Source: Amycolatopsis echigonensis (lineage in GTDB: Bacteria > Actinomycetota > Actinomycetes > Mycobacteriales > Pseudonocardiaceae). Taken from it: a stretch of DNA of 64,000 bases. Both the position numbers and the translations under genes were made by a program. Where the stretch lies: NCBI RefSeq assembly GCF_014174495.1, contig NZ_JACJHR010000014.1:62001-126000 (forward strand), given 5' to 3'. Shown one piece after another: positions 42,580 to 50,833 of this stretch (the first letter of the stretch is position 1; the number at the start of each line of letters is the position of its first letter). The notes beneath the pieces are model-generated. The model was not told where the DNA came from, ran no database searches, and saw only the letters and a list, made by a program, of their open reading frames with translations.

Positions 42580-43314
42580 ATGGCCCGATACCGAGCGATC
42601 GCCGCGGATCTCGCCGCGAAGATCCGTGCCGGGGAGTACGCGCCCGGCGAGGCCTTGCCGCCGCAACGGGAGCTCAGCGCGTCCTACGGCGTCACGCTCA
42701 TGACGCTCCGGCAGGCGCTGCGCGAACTCAGCGACGAAGCCCTGATCGTGCAACAACCCGGCCGCGGCACCTTCGTGGCGCCGACACCAGCCTCGTACCA
42801 GCTGGGCTCCTTGCGCAGCTTCACCGAGGACCTGCGCGATCAGGGTTACGTCGTGCGCACCGAGGTCGTCAGCCAGGCGGTGCGGCGGCTGCCCACTCGC
42901 GTCGCCGCACGGCTGCAAGCCCGGACCACCGATTCCGGCCTGCGGCTCGAGCGGGTGCGCGAGTTCGGCGGTCGCCGGGCGATTCACCAGGTGTCCTGGG
43001 TCGCTCCCCCGCACGGGGAACGCTTGCGGGACATCGATTTCACCGAAAACTCGCTCTACAGCGCACTGTCCGAATCTGACGTCGTGGTGGACCGGGCCGC
43101 CGAAACCATCCGCCCGGACTCTCTCGACGACAAACTCGCCCGCCTGCTCGACGAACCCGTCAACACCCCGGTGCTGGTCAGCGAGCGCACCACCAGCACC
43201 CCGGACGGCACGATCGTCGTCATCGACCGCGCGACCATCCTCGGCAGCATGATGCACATCAGCACCGAACGCGCCGCCGACCGGCTGTCACTGCGCTGGG
43301 GAGCCGGAAGCTGA
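42580..43314 (+). CDS. GntR/HutC-family regulator
   Basis: A 244-residue protein: YRAIAADLAAKIRAGEYAPGEALPPQRELSASYGVTLMTLRQALRELSDEALIVQQPGRGTFVAP is the GntR winged helix, followed by a UTRA/HutC ligand domain (YQLGSLRSFTEDLRDQGY...). It is encoded right after trpBA and is the obvious regulator of the paired GTTCTATAAC sites upstream of trpB. UTRA domains usually sense small sugars, nucleotides or amino-acid derivatives. It overlaps the end of the next, opposite gene by 27 bp. Confidence 0.93.
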   Translation: MARYRAIAADLAAKIRAGEYAPGEALPPQRELSASYGVTLMTLRQALRELSDEALIVQQPGRGTFVAPTPASYQLGSLRSFTEDLRDQGYVVRTEVVSQAVRRLPTRVAARLQARTTDSGLRLERVREFGGRRAIHQVSWVAPPHGERLRDIDFTENSLYSALSESDVVVDRAAETIRPDSLDDKLARLLDEPVNTPVLVSERTTSTPDGTIVVIDRATILGSMMHISTERAADRLSLRWGAGS

Positions 43315-44841
43315 ATCGCGGTGGCCGTGCGCCAGAACGGCCAGGTGCACCGAAAGCCGAGTGTCCGGATTGGACAGATCGACGCCGAGCAGCCGTTCGA
43401 TCGTCGCCAGCCGCGAGTACGCCGCAGGACGGCTGAGGTTCAGCGTCTTCGCGAATTCCGTCATCGAATAGCCCGATTCGACAAACGCCCGCAACGTCGC
43501 GAACGCCCGGCTGGCGCGCGGTTCCGGCAACGTCAGCAACGGCCGCAGCTGAGCCTCGGTGAACTCGTGCAGCCGCGGATGGTCCCGCAACCACCACAGC
43601 AACCCGCGCACGCCCAAGTCTCCAGCGCGCCGAAGTCCAGGCGCCCCAGGCGATTCGACGTCCGCGACGTGCACCGCCTCCTGCAGTGCCGCCGGTAATT
43701 CGCCGAGCCGACGCACTGGCCCAGCCGCTCCGAACGCGGCTGCCAACCCCTCCGGAACCCCGGCGACCACCCGCTCCAGCAACGCTTTCTCCGCGGCCGT
43801 CGAGGAACACGGGAACACCGCGGCCACGCGGCCTTCCGCGAGCACGCCGCCGATCCCGTCGCTGGTCAGCACCGCGTCCAGCAGCGCCCGCTCCTGCCCA
43901 GCCCGAGCCGGACGGCACACCAGCACCGTGTAGTACGCCGCCGAGGCCAGCCCCAACGCCCGAGCCCGCGCACGCACCGAACCCTCGTCCGCACCGTGCA
44001 ACAGATCCCGCAGCAAATCGCCTTGCGCTTCGATTTCCACCGACAGCGGTGAGCGTTCCAGCAGCTTCCCGACGGTCAGCGCCTCGGCCGCGCGTTCGAG
44101 CACCATCCACGCCGAGGGTTGTTCCGCCGACCGCGCGGGCACGACCAGCCGGCCCCAGCGTTCGCGCGGCGGCCCGACCGGCGTGCACAGCCAGCCCTCC
44201 GGACCGCCTACCTCGGTCGCCGCGGAAAACGGCACCCGCCGCGACCGGGCAGGCCAATCCCGCAGCAGCGATTCCGCCGAACCGACGCCAGCGAACGCGA
44301 GCGCCCGGTGGGTCCGGTCCTCCAGCACCACCGGCAGCCCGATCAAATCCGCCGCATGCGCGAGGACCGCGTCCGGTGCCTGCGACGCCGAACCCACCGT
44401 GCTGAACGCCTCGTGCGCACGCTCGGCCAACCGCAACCGCTCGTAATGCGCGTTGACGATCCGCGCGTGCACGATCTCGGTCACCTCGATGAAGCGCACC
44501 GTGCTGCGCAGCTCCACCAGCGGAAACCGCGCGGCGCGAGCGGCCTGCACCAACGAGTCGGGCAACGACTTCAGATGCTGCCCCGGCTCCACGACCAGCC
44601 CGATCGCACCGGCGTCCCGCAGCGAGCGCACGTAGGCCACTGGGTCAAAGCCGGGTTCGGTGAACGCGCGCCCGATCGACAGCACCAGGACGTCGCTGGT
44701 CAGCGTCCCGGCGACATCGCTCAGCTCGCTCACGTGCACCGAGCGCACCGGCACGTCGACCGCGTCCGCCGCCGAGCGCACGACGGGTGACCCGGCGGCC
44801 ATCACCGGCAGCTCGAGGACGTCTCGCAGGGTCAGGTGCAC
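43288..44841 (-). CDS. PucR-family regulator of the adjacent catabolic genes
   Basis: About 517 residues. N-terminal PucR domain (LTLRDVLELPVMAAGSPVVRSA...), a GGDEF-like middle part and a C-terminal HTH_30 (FVESGYSMTEFAKTLNLSRPAAYSRLATIERLLGVDLSNPDTRLSVHLAVLAH). PucR proteins activate purine, amine and amino-acid degradation genes. It is divergent from mmsA and an aminotransferase. The GTG at 44841 is chosen; a TATGCT box 6 bp upstream means the transcript probably starts at this codon (leaderless). Confidence 0.9.
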   Translation of the reverse strand: MHLTLRDVLELPVMAAGSPVVRSAADAVDVPVRSVHVSELSDVAGTLTSDVLVLSIGRAFTEPGFDPVAYVRSLRDAGAIGLVVEPGQHLKSLPDSLVQAARAARFPLVELRSTVRFIEVTEIVHARIVNAHYERLRLAERAHEAFSTVGSASQAPDAVLAHAADLIGLPVVLEDRTHRALAFAGVGSAESLLRDWPARSRRVPFSAATEVGGPEGWLCTPVGPPRERWGRLVVPARSAEQPSAWMVLERAAEALTVGKLLERSPLSVEIEAQGDLLRDLLHGADEGSVRARARALGLASAAYYTVLVCRPARAGQERALLDAVLTSDGIGGVLAEGRVAAVFPCSSTAAEKALLERVVAGVPEGLAAAFGAAGPVRRLGELPAALQEAVHVADVESPGAPGLRRAGDLGVRGLLWWLRDHPRLHEFTEAQLRPLLTLPEPRASRAFATLRAFVESGYSMTEFAKTLNLSRPAAYSRLATIERLLGVDLSNPDTRLSVHLAVLAHGHRDSASGSPAQ

Positions 44842-44884
44842 AACGTCAGCATAACCCGACGAAATGTCAAGCAAAGCCCTGACA

Positions 44885-44903
44885 AACCGACGATTCGTCG
44901 GTT
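44885..44903. promoter_or_regulatory. Operator between PucR gene and mmsA
   Basis: AACCGACGA-T-TCGTCGGTT, perfect 9-bp arms around one base, 44 bp from the pucR-type start and 61 bp from mmsA. Likely binding site of the PucR-type protein. Confidence 0.7.
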
Positions 44904-44963
44904 ACCCGCGCCCGGTGCGGAAGGGACCCTCGGAGGGCGAATACCCGGAAGAAAGGTGGCTCG

Positions 44964-46466
44964 ATGAGCGATTCCGTGCCGACGCTGTCCCAGTGGATCG
45001 CCGGCGGCGAGGTGGCAGGCACTCCGGACGGCTACGGGGACGTCACGAACCCGGCGACCGGGAAGGTCACCGCGCGCGTGCCGCTCGGCTCGGCCGCGGA
45101 CGCCGAGGCCGCGATCGCCGCCGCGAAAGCCGCGTTTCCCGCTTGGCGCAAGACTTCCCTGGCGAAGCGCAGCCGGACGCTGTTCCGGTTCCGCGAACTG
45201 CTCGACGCGCGGTCGGAAGAACTCGCGAAGATCATCACCGCCGAGCACGGCAAGGTGCTCTCCGACGCGGCGGGCGAGGTCGCGCGCGGACTGGAGGTCG
45301 TCGAGTTCGCCTGCGGGATCCCGCAACTGCTCAAGGGCGCGGCGACGGCCAACGCGTCGACCGACATCGACGTCACGTCGCTGCGCGAGCCGCTCGGTCC
45401 GGTCGCGATCATCTCGCCTTTCAACTTCCCCGCCATGGTCCCGATGTGGTTCTTCCCCATCGCGATCGCGGCCGGGAACACCGTCGTGCTGAAGCCGTCG
45501 AAGAAGGTTCCGACCGCCGCGAACTGGCTCGCCGAGCTGTGGCGCGAAGCGGGTCTGCCCGAAGGCGTGTTCAACGTGCTGCACGGCGACAAAACCGCGG
45601 TCGACGCGCTGCTGCACAGCCCGGACATCGAGGCGGTTTCGTTCGTCGGATCGACGCCCGTCGCGCGGTACGTCTACGAGACGGGCACCGGGAACGGCAA
45701 GCGCGTCCAGGCGCTCGGCGGTGCGAAGAACCACATGGTGGTGCTGCCCGACGCCGACCTGGACCTGGTCGCCGACCAGGCGGTGAGCGCCGGTTTCGGT
45801 TCCGCGGGCGAACGCTGCATGGCGGTGTCGGTCGTGGTCGCGGTGGGAGACGTCGCCGACGCGCTGGTGCCGCGAATCGCCGACCGCGCGAAGACGCTGG
45901 TGACCGGCGACGGCACTCGCTCGTGCGACATGGGCCCATTGGTCACCGCCGCGGCGAAGGACCGGGTATCCGGTTACATCGCCGCGGGTGCCGAAGCCGG
46001 CGCGACGCTCGTCCTGGATGGCCGAGAAGGCGAGTTCGACGCGGACGGCGAGGGATTCTTCGTCGGCCCCACGGTGTTCGACCACGTCCGCCCCGACATG
46101 CCGATCTACACCGACGAAATCTTCGGCCCAGTGCTTTCGGTGGTGCGCGTGGAAACGTTCGCCGAGGCGATCGAGCTGATCAACGCCGGTCCGTACGGCA
46201 ACGGCGCGGCGATCTTCACCAACGACGGCGGCGCGGCCCGCCGGTTCTCCGCCGACGTCGAGGCGGGCATGGTCGGCGTGAACGTCCCGGTGCCGGTCCC
46301 GGTGGCCTACCACTCGTTCGGCGGCCGCAAGAACTCGCTGTTCGGCGACACCCACGCGCACGGCAGCGAGGGCGTGCACTTCTTCACCCGCGCCAAGGTC
46401 GTCACCACCCGCTGGCCGGGCGCCGGCCAGGGCGGGCTCGACCTCGGTTTCCCGCGGAACGTCTGA
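44964..46466 (+). CDS. mmsA: CoA-acylating methylmalonate-semialdehyde dehydrogenase
   Basis: A 500-residue aldehyde dehydrogenase of the MmsA class: ISPFNFPAMVPMWFFPIAIAAGNTVVLKPSKKVP, Cys285 in GSAGERCMA, EIFGPVL and SFGGRKNSLFGD. MmsA oxidises methylmalonate or malonate semialdehyde to propionyl- or acetyl-CoA with release of CO2. With the next aminotransferase it fits beta-alanine or 3-aminoisobutyrate degradation. AAAGGTGG precedes the ATG. Confidence 0.95.
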   Translation: MSDSVPTLSQWIAGGEVAGTPDGYGDVTNPATGKVTARVPLGSAADAEAAIAAAKAAFPAWRKTSLAKRSRTLFRFRELLDARSEELAKIITAEHGKVLSDAAGEVARGLEVVEFACGIPQLLKGAATANASTDIDVTSLREPLGPVAIISPFNFPAMVPMWFFPIAIAAGNTVVLKPSKKVPTAANWLAELWREAGLPEGVFNVLHGDKTAVDALLHSPDIEAVSFVGSTPVARYVYETGTGNGKRVQALGGAKNHMVVLPDADLDLVADQAVSAGFGSAGERCMAVSVVVAVGDVADALVPRIADRAKTLVTGDGTRSCDMGPLVTAAAKDRVSGYIAAGAEAGATLVLDGREGEFDADGEGFFVGPTVFDHVRPDMPIYTDEIFGPVLSVVRVETFAEAIELINAGPYGNGAAIFTNDGGAARRFSADVEAGMVGVNVPVPVPVAYHSFGGRKNSLFGDTHAHGSEGVHFFTRAKVVTTRWPGAGQGGLDLGFPRNV

Positions 46467-46478
46467 GAGGGATCAGCG

Positions 46479-47834
46479 ATGGACACTCAGTCGGCAGCAG
46501 CCCGGCACCTGTGGATGCACTTCTCCCGCATGGGGAATTACCCCGGCTCGCCGGTCCCGGTGATCACTCGCGGCGAGGGCGTGCACGTGTGGGACGACCG
46601 CGGCCGCCGCATCCTCGACGGCCTGGCCGGGCTCTTCGTCGTGCAGGCCGGACACGGCCGCCGCGAACTCGTGGAGGTCGCCGCACAGCAGGCGAACGAG
46701 CTGGCGTACTTCCCGATTTGGGGCTATGCCACGAAACCGGCGGCGGAACTGGCCGAACGGCTCGCGCATCTCGCCCCGGGCGACCTCAACCGCGTCTTCT
46801 TCACCACCGGCGGCGGCGAGGCGGTCGAGTCCGCGTGGAAGGTCGCGAAACAGTACTTCAAGCTGACCGGAAAGCCCGGCAAGCACAAGGTGATCAGCCG
46901 CGCGGTGGCCTACCACGGCACCCCGCACGGCGCGCTCGCGATCACCGGCCTGCCCGCGATGAAGAAGGACTTCGAACCGCTCGCGCCGGGCGGGCACCGC
47001 GTGCCGAACACCAACCTGTACCGGCATCCGGAGTTCGCCGACGACCTCGAAGCGTTCGGCCGCTGGGCCGCCGACCGGATCGAGGAGGCGATCCTGTTCG
47101 AGGGCGCGGACACGGTCGCCGCGGTCGTGCTCGAACCGGTGCAGAACTCCGGCGGCTGCCTCACGCCGCCGCCCGGGTACTTCGAACGGGTGCGGGAAAT
47201 CTGCGACCGGCACGACGTGCTGCTGGTCGCCGACGAGGTGATCTGCGCGTTCGGCAGGCACGGCACGACGTTCGCCAGCGAGAAGTTCGGCCTCCACCCG
47301 GACCTGCTGACCTGCGCCAAGGGCCTCAGCTCCGGGTACAGCCCGATCGCCGCGCTGATCGCGTCGGACCGGGTGATGGAGCCGTTCCTCGGGCCTAAGG
47401 TCGGCTTCCCACACGGGTACACCTTCGGCGGGCACCCGGTGTCGGCCGCGGTCGCGCTCGCGAACCTCGACCTGATGGAACGCGAGGGACTCAACCAGCG
47501 CGTACTGGACAACCAGGACGCGTTCCGCGCCACGCTGGGCAAACTGCTGGACCTGCCGATCGTCGGCGATGTCCGCGGCGACGGCTACTTCTGGGCGGTC
47601 GAACTGGTCAAGGACAAGGCGACCCGCGAGACGTTCAACGCCGACGAGCGCGAGCGCCTCGTCCGCGGCTTCCTGCCGGGAGCGCTGTTCGACCGCGGTC
47701 TCTACTGCCGTCCGGACGACCGGGGCGACGTCGTCGTCCAGTTCGCCCCGCCGCTGATCGCCGGGCAGGCGGAGTTCGACGAAATGGAACAGATCCTGCG
47801 GGACGCGCTGCTCGAGGCGCAGAAACTCGTCTGA
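46479..47834 (+). CDS. Class III omega-aminotransferase (beta-alanine/pyruvate type)
   Basis: A 451-residue PLP enzyme. Lys281 in TCAKGLSSGYSP binds PLP; LDGLAGLFVVQAGHGR, TTGGGEAVESAWKVAKQYF and LLVADEVICAFGR are the family motifs. It moves the amino group of beta-alanine, 3-aminoisobutyrate or GABA to a keto acid. It starts 12 bp after mmsA, so the semialdehyde formed feeds directly into MmsA. Expression is probably induced through the divergent PucR-type protein. Confidence 0.93.
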   Translation: MDTQSAAARHLWMHFSRMGNYPGSPVPVITRGEGVHVWDDRGRRILDGLAGLFVVQAGHGRRELVEVAAQQANELAYFPIWGYATKPAAELAERLAHLAPGDLNRVFFTTGGGEAVESAWKVAKQYFKLTGKPGKHKVISRAVAYHGTPHGALAITGLPAMKKDFEPLAPGGHRVPNTNLYRHPEFADDLEAFGRWAADRIEEAILFEGADTVAAVVLEPVQNSGGCLTPPPGYFERVREICDRHDVLLVADEVICAFGRHGTTFASEKFGLHPDLLTCAKGLSSGYSPIAALIASDRVMEPFLGPKVGFPHGYTFGGHPVSAAVALANLDLMEREGLNQRVLDNQDAFRATLGKLLDLPIVGDVRGDGYFWAVELVKDKATRETFNADERERLVRGFLPGALFDRGLYCRPDDRGDVVVQFAPPLIAGQAEFDEMEQILRDALLEAQKLV

Positions 47835-47852
47835 GCCAGCCGGCGAGGGAGG

Positions 47853-47878
47853 AGGCCGGGGCCGTCTGGACCCGGCCT
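47853..47878 (+). terminator. Terminator after the aminotransferase
   Basis: AGGCCGGG-N10-CCCGGCCT, perfect 8-bp arms, followed by TCTTCC; 18 bp after the stop codon. Confidence 0.65.
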
Positions 47879-47936
47879 TCTTCCGTGCGGTCGCTTATCA
47901 TGAGTGACAAGGAGTCCTCACCGCGAGGCGGCGCGC

Positions 47937-48536
47937 ATGCCCGAGCACGAACCCGGCCTCGACCGGCGGCTGGCCGACGCCATCGAGCGGCTCGGGAACG
48001 GTCTGCGCGCGCTTTCCCAGCGCAGCGCCCGCACGCAGGGCCTTTCGCCGCTGCAGCAGCACGCCGTGCTGTCTCTGTCCCGCCAGCCCGCGCCGCGCCG
48101 CGAGGTGAACGCACTGGCCGCGGAGTTCGACGTGACCACACCGACGATGTCCGACGCGGTCAGCGCCCTGGAACGCAAGGGACTCCTCACCCGCTCGCCC
48201 GGTTCGGACGGACGCCGCCGCCTGCTCACCCTGACCGACCGCGGCTTCCAGGTTTCCGCCGAATTGTCGGCGTGGGATGCGCAATTGGTGGGCTCGCTGG
48301 CGGCAGTGCCGGAGACGGACCGCGCCACGACGCTGCACACGCTGCTCCGGGTGATCGCGGATTTGCAGCGCGGCGGAGCGATCAGCGTGGCCCGGGTGTG
48401 CACGACCTGCCGGTTCTTCGGGCCGGACGAACACCCCGACCCGAGGGCTCCGCACCACTGCCATTTGATGCGGAAACCCTTGGCGCTGACGGAATTGCGC
48501 ACCGACTGCCCGGAGCACGCGCAGGCGACGGCCTGA
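47937..48536 (+). CDS. MarR-type regulator with C-terminal cysteine cluster
   Basis: A 199-residue protein. The MarR winged helix covers SPLQQHAVLSLSRQPAPRREVNALAAEFDVTTPTMSDAVSALERKGLLTRSPGSDGRRR. The C-terminal tail (ARVCTTCRFFGPDEHPDPRAPHHCHLMRKPLALTELRTDCPEH) has CxxC, HHC and a further Cys, enough for a metal or disulfide site. This tail is known in a MarR subgroup and suggests sensing of redox or metal state; which one is unknown. No target gene or operator is obvious nearby. ATG at 47937 is the start closest to the conserved domain. Confidence 0.85.
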   Translation: MPEHEPGLDRRLADAIERLGNGLRALSQRSARTQGLSPLQQHAVLSLSRQPAPRREVNALAAEFDVTTPTMSDAVSALERKGLLTRSPGSDGRRRLLTLTDRGFQVSAELSAWDAQLVGSLAAVPETDRATTLHTLLRVIADLQRGGAISVARVCTTCRFFGPDEHPDPRAPHHCHLMRKPLALTELRTDCPEHAQATA

Positions 48537-48570
48537 CCCCGTGCCGTGAGTCGCAGCCGGGCTCAGCGCA

Positions 48571-49236
48571 TCACTCCTCGCTGTCGCGCACCAGCAGCGC
48601 GATCTGCACCCGGTTCACCACGCCGAGCTTCGCGAACAGGCTGCTCGTATGGGCCTTCACCGTCGCCACGCTGATGTGCAGCCGCGCGCCCACCTCGGCG
48701 TTCGACAGCCCTTCCGCGATCGCCCGCGCGGTGTCCCGTTCGCGTTCGGTCAACGCGGCCAGCCGCGCCCGCGCCGCCTCCCGCGCGGCACGCCGGGTCT
48801 CGGACGACCGAGGCCCCATCGCCGCGGTGATCAACCGGCTGGTGGCGGCAGGGGAGAGCGCGGGGTTCCCGTCGGCGACCGTGCGCACCGCGGCCAGGAT
48901 GTCCGGCGGCGGGGTTTCCTTGAGCACGAACCCGAGCGCCCCGGCGCGCAGCGCGCCGAGCACCATCTCGTCGGAGTCGAACGTGGTGAGCACCAGGATC
49001 CGCGGCGGGTCCGGCCAGCTGAGGATCGCCTCGGTCGCGGAGAGCCCGTCGCGGCCGGGCATCCGCACGTCCATCAGCACGACGTCCGGCTGGAGCCGGC
49101 GGACCTCGGCGATCGCGGCGTCGCCGTCCGCGGCCTCGCCGGCGACCTCCAGGTCGGCTTCGCCGTCGAGCATGAGCCGCAGCGACATCCGCACCAGCTG
49201 ATCGTCGTCGACGAGCACGACCCGCACCCGGTCCAC
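48571..49236 (-). CDS. NarL/LuxR-type response regulator
   Basis: A 221-residue response regulator: receiver with acidic DDD (10-12) and phosphoacceptor Asp56 in VLMDVRMPG; C-terminal GerE HTH (LTERERDTARAIAEGLSNAEVGARLHISVATVKAHTSSLFAKLGVVNRVQIALLV). It starts (GTG) directly at the end of the kinase gene and surely forms a two-component pair with it. Targets likely include the dyad at 50476. Confidence 0.95.
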   Translation of the reverse strand: MDRVRVVLVDDDQLVRMSLRLMLDGEADLEVAGEAADGDAAIAEVRRLQPDVVLMDVRMPGRDGLSATEAILSWPDPPRILVLTTFDSDEMVLGALRAGALGFVLKETPPPDILAAVRTVADGNPALSPAATSRLITAAMGPRSSETRRAAREAARARLAALTERERDTARAIAEGLSNAEVGARLHISVATVKAHTSSLFAKLGVVNRVQIALLVRDSEE

Positions 49237-50415
49237 TCACTCGCTCCCTTCGGCGCGGGCAGGCCACGGCAGCCACGCGGTCAGCACGAACCCGCCGTCC
49301 GGGTCCGCGCGATGGTCAAGTTCACCACCGGCGAGCTCGACCCGCTCGGAGAGCCCCAGCAATCCGAACCCGGCCGACGGCGGCGGCGTCTCGCCCGTGG
49401 CCGCGCCGGAATCGCGCACCGTCACGCGCAGACCTTCGCCCTCCCCGCCCTCGACCGTGACACACACTTCCGCGCCAGGCGCGTGCTTCCCGGCATTGGT
49501 CAGTCCTTCTTGGACAATCCGGTACACCGTGCGGGCCAGCAGATCCGGGGGCGTCCCGACGGATTCCGGCCGATAGACGACGTTGACCCCCAGCGCCCGC
49601 GCGTCGGCGACCAGGGCGGGCAGATTCGCGAGCGACGGCTGCGGCGGTTCGAGCCCGCCCGGACTGGCCCGCAGCACCCCGAGCACCTCCCGCAGCTCCT
49701 CCAGCGCCTGATGCGCGCCGTCGGCGATCCCCCTCGCCAGCAGCGAAACCTGCTCCGCAGGCAAGTCCGTGCGGTGCCCCAGCACCCCCGCCTGCATCGC
49801 GATCAGCGAAACCCGATGCGCGAGGACGTCGTGCATCTCGCGCGCGATCCGATGCCGCTCGACAATCCGCGCCTCGGCCGCCCGCGCGACCTGCTCGCGT
49901 TCCGCGCTCTCCGCCCGTTGCCGCAGCGACTGCAACTCCTCGCGCCGCGCCCCGATCGCAGCTCCGACGGCCACGACGATGCCGGTGATCAGGACGATGA
50001 ACGAAACGGACAGCCACCACGGATCCGGATCCGCGCCGCGCGGATAGATGCTTTCGGTGATCGCCCCGGTCGCGACGCAGGCAAGCCCGATGAACGTGGT
50101 CTCGACCGGCCGCCGCCGGGTCGCGAGCGACCCGAGCACGAGCAGCGCGGCTCCCCCGGCGGACGTCGACACCGCCGAAACGATCACCACCCCGGTCGCG
50201 AGCGAAAGCGGATACTTCCGCCGCCACAGGGACGCGACCAGGCAGCCGAGCCCGACGATCGGGTAGCCGAAGACCAGCCATTCGGTCCGCGGGTCGTCGG
50301 CCCCCGGCGGCAGCTGGGAGGCGACCGCCAGCCACGCGAACCCGCCGATCAGCGCGGCCGCGGCCAGCCGCCAGCCCTGCTGCCACGGCTTGAGCTTGGC
50401 CTGCGCAACGATCAC
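49237..50415 (-). CDS. DesK-type sensor histidine kinase
   Basis: A 392-residue kinase: about five membrane helices in the first 150 residues, a coiled linker, HisKA_3 box IAREMHDVLAHRVSLIAMQAG (His about 194) and a HATPase domain (QEGLTNAGKHAPG, GFGLLGLSERVELAGG). Membrane-embedded sensing of envelope or membrane state is typical. It phosphorylates the adjacent NarL-type regulator. The GTG at 50415 is chosen because it precedes the hydrophobic region. The promoter has an 11-bp dyad at 50476-50504. Confidence 0.94.
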   Translation of the reverse strand: MIVAQAKLKPWQQGWRLAAAALIGGFAWLAVASQLPPGADDPRTEWLVFGYPIVGLGCLVASLWRRKYPLSLATGVVIVSAVSTSAGGAALLVLGSLATRRRPVETTFIGLACVATGAITESIYPRGADPDPWWLSVSFIVLITGIVVAVGAAIGARREELQSLRQRAESAEREQVARAAEARIVERHRIAREMHDVLAHRVSLIAMQAGVLGHRTDLPAEQVSLLARGIADGAHQALEELREVLGVLRASPGGLEPPQPSLANLPALVADARALGVNVVYRPESVGTPPDLLARTVYRIVQEGLTNAGKHAPGAEVCVTVEGGEGEGLRVTVRDSGAATGETPPPSAGFGLLGLSERVELAGGELDHRADPDGGFVLTAWLPWPARAEGSE

Positions 50416-50475
50416 GAGCCCATCTTCGCCGATCCGCCCCCGCCGTGCAGCCGCCCTCGGCACACCCGCGTCCTA

Positions 50476-50504
50476 GACCAAAGTCGTAACCCTCGACTTT
50501 GGTC
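50476..50504. promoter_or_regulatory. Operator between two-component system and small membrane gene
   Basis: GACCAAAGTCG-N7-CGACTTTGGTC, perfect 11-bp arms, 61 bp before the kinase start and 83 bp before the small membrane-protein gene. Probably the response-regulator site for autoregulation and for the divergent gene. Confidence 0.75.
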
Positions 50505-50586
50505 GGCCCCGGTTCGCTCCGCAGGTCCGATGTGCGCCGCAGGCGAAGCCGACACACTGAGACCACCACGAACTCAGGGAGAACAC

Positions 50587-50817
50587 ATGAGCAAGGGCGG
50601 CTATTCAGCGGTGCAAATCGTCGGCATGGTGATCACCGTCGTATGCGCGCAGGCCGCGATCCGCAGTTTCTTCGACCACGACGCACGTCAATTGTGGGGC
50701 GCGTTCGACTGGGTCCCCGGCGGCTGGGGCGGACAGCTAGCCGCGCTGGTGGTGCTGACGCTTGCCGGAACGGCTCTCGCCGGCTGGGCCCACGACCGAG
50801 CCAAGGAGAAAAGCTGA
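50587..50817 (+). CDS. Small membrane protein, possible target of the two-component system
   Basis: A 76-residue protein with two helices (VQIVGMVITVVCAQAAIRSFF and GQLAALVVLTLAGTALAGW) joined by a hydrophilic loop with WGAFDWVPGGWGG. I do not recognise it. GGGAG precedes the ATG. It is divergent from the kinase/regulator genes and behind their shared dyad, which makes it a likely output of the system. Ends in a shared stop/terminator with the next gene. Confidence 0.72.
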   Translation: MSKGGYSAVQIVGMVITVVCAQAAIRSFFDHDARQLWGAFDWVPGGWGGQLAALVVLTLAGTALAGWAHDRAKEKS

Positions 50818-50833
50818 GTCCACTGCGGACTCA
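50815..50833. terminator. Compact bidirectional hairpin spanning two stop codons
   Basis: TGAGTCC-ACTGC-GGACTCA. The left TGA is the stop of the small membrane gene and the right TCA is the stop of the opposite permease gene, so the hairpin arms contain both stops. Only 7 bp of stem. Confidence 0.5.

Noticed and set aside
44864-47398. 844-residue open frame across mmsA and the aminotransferase
   Set aside because: It is a same-strand shifted frame of two confidently identified enzymes; the product is Arg/Gly-rich without domains.
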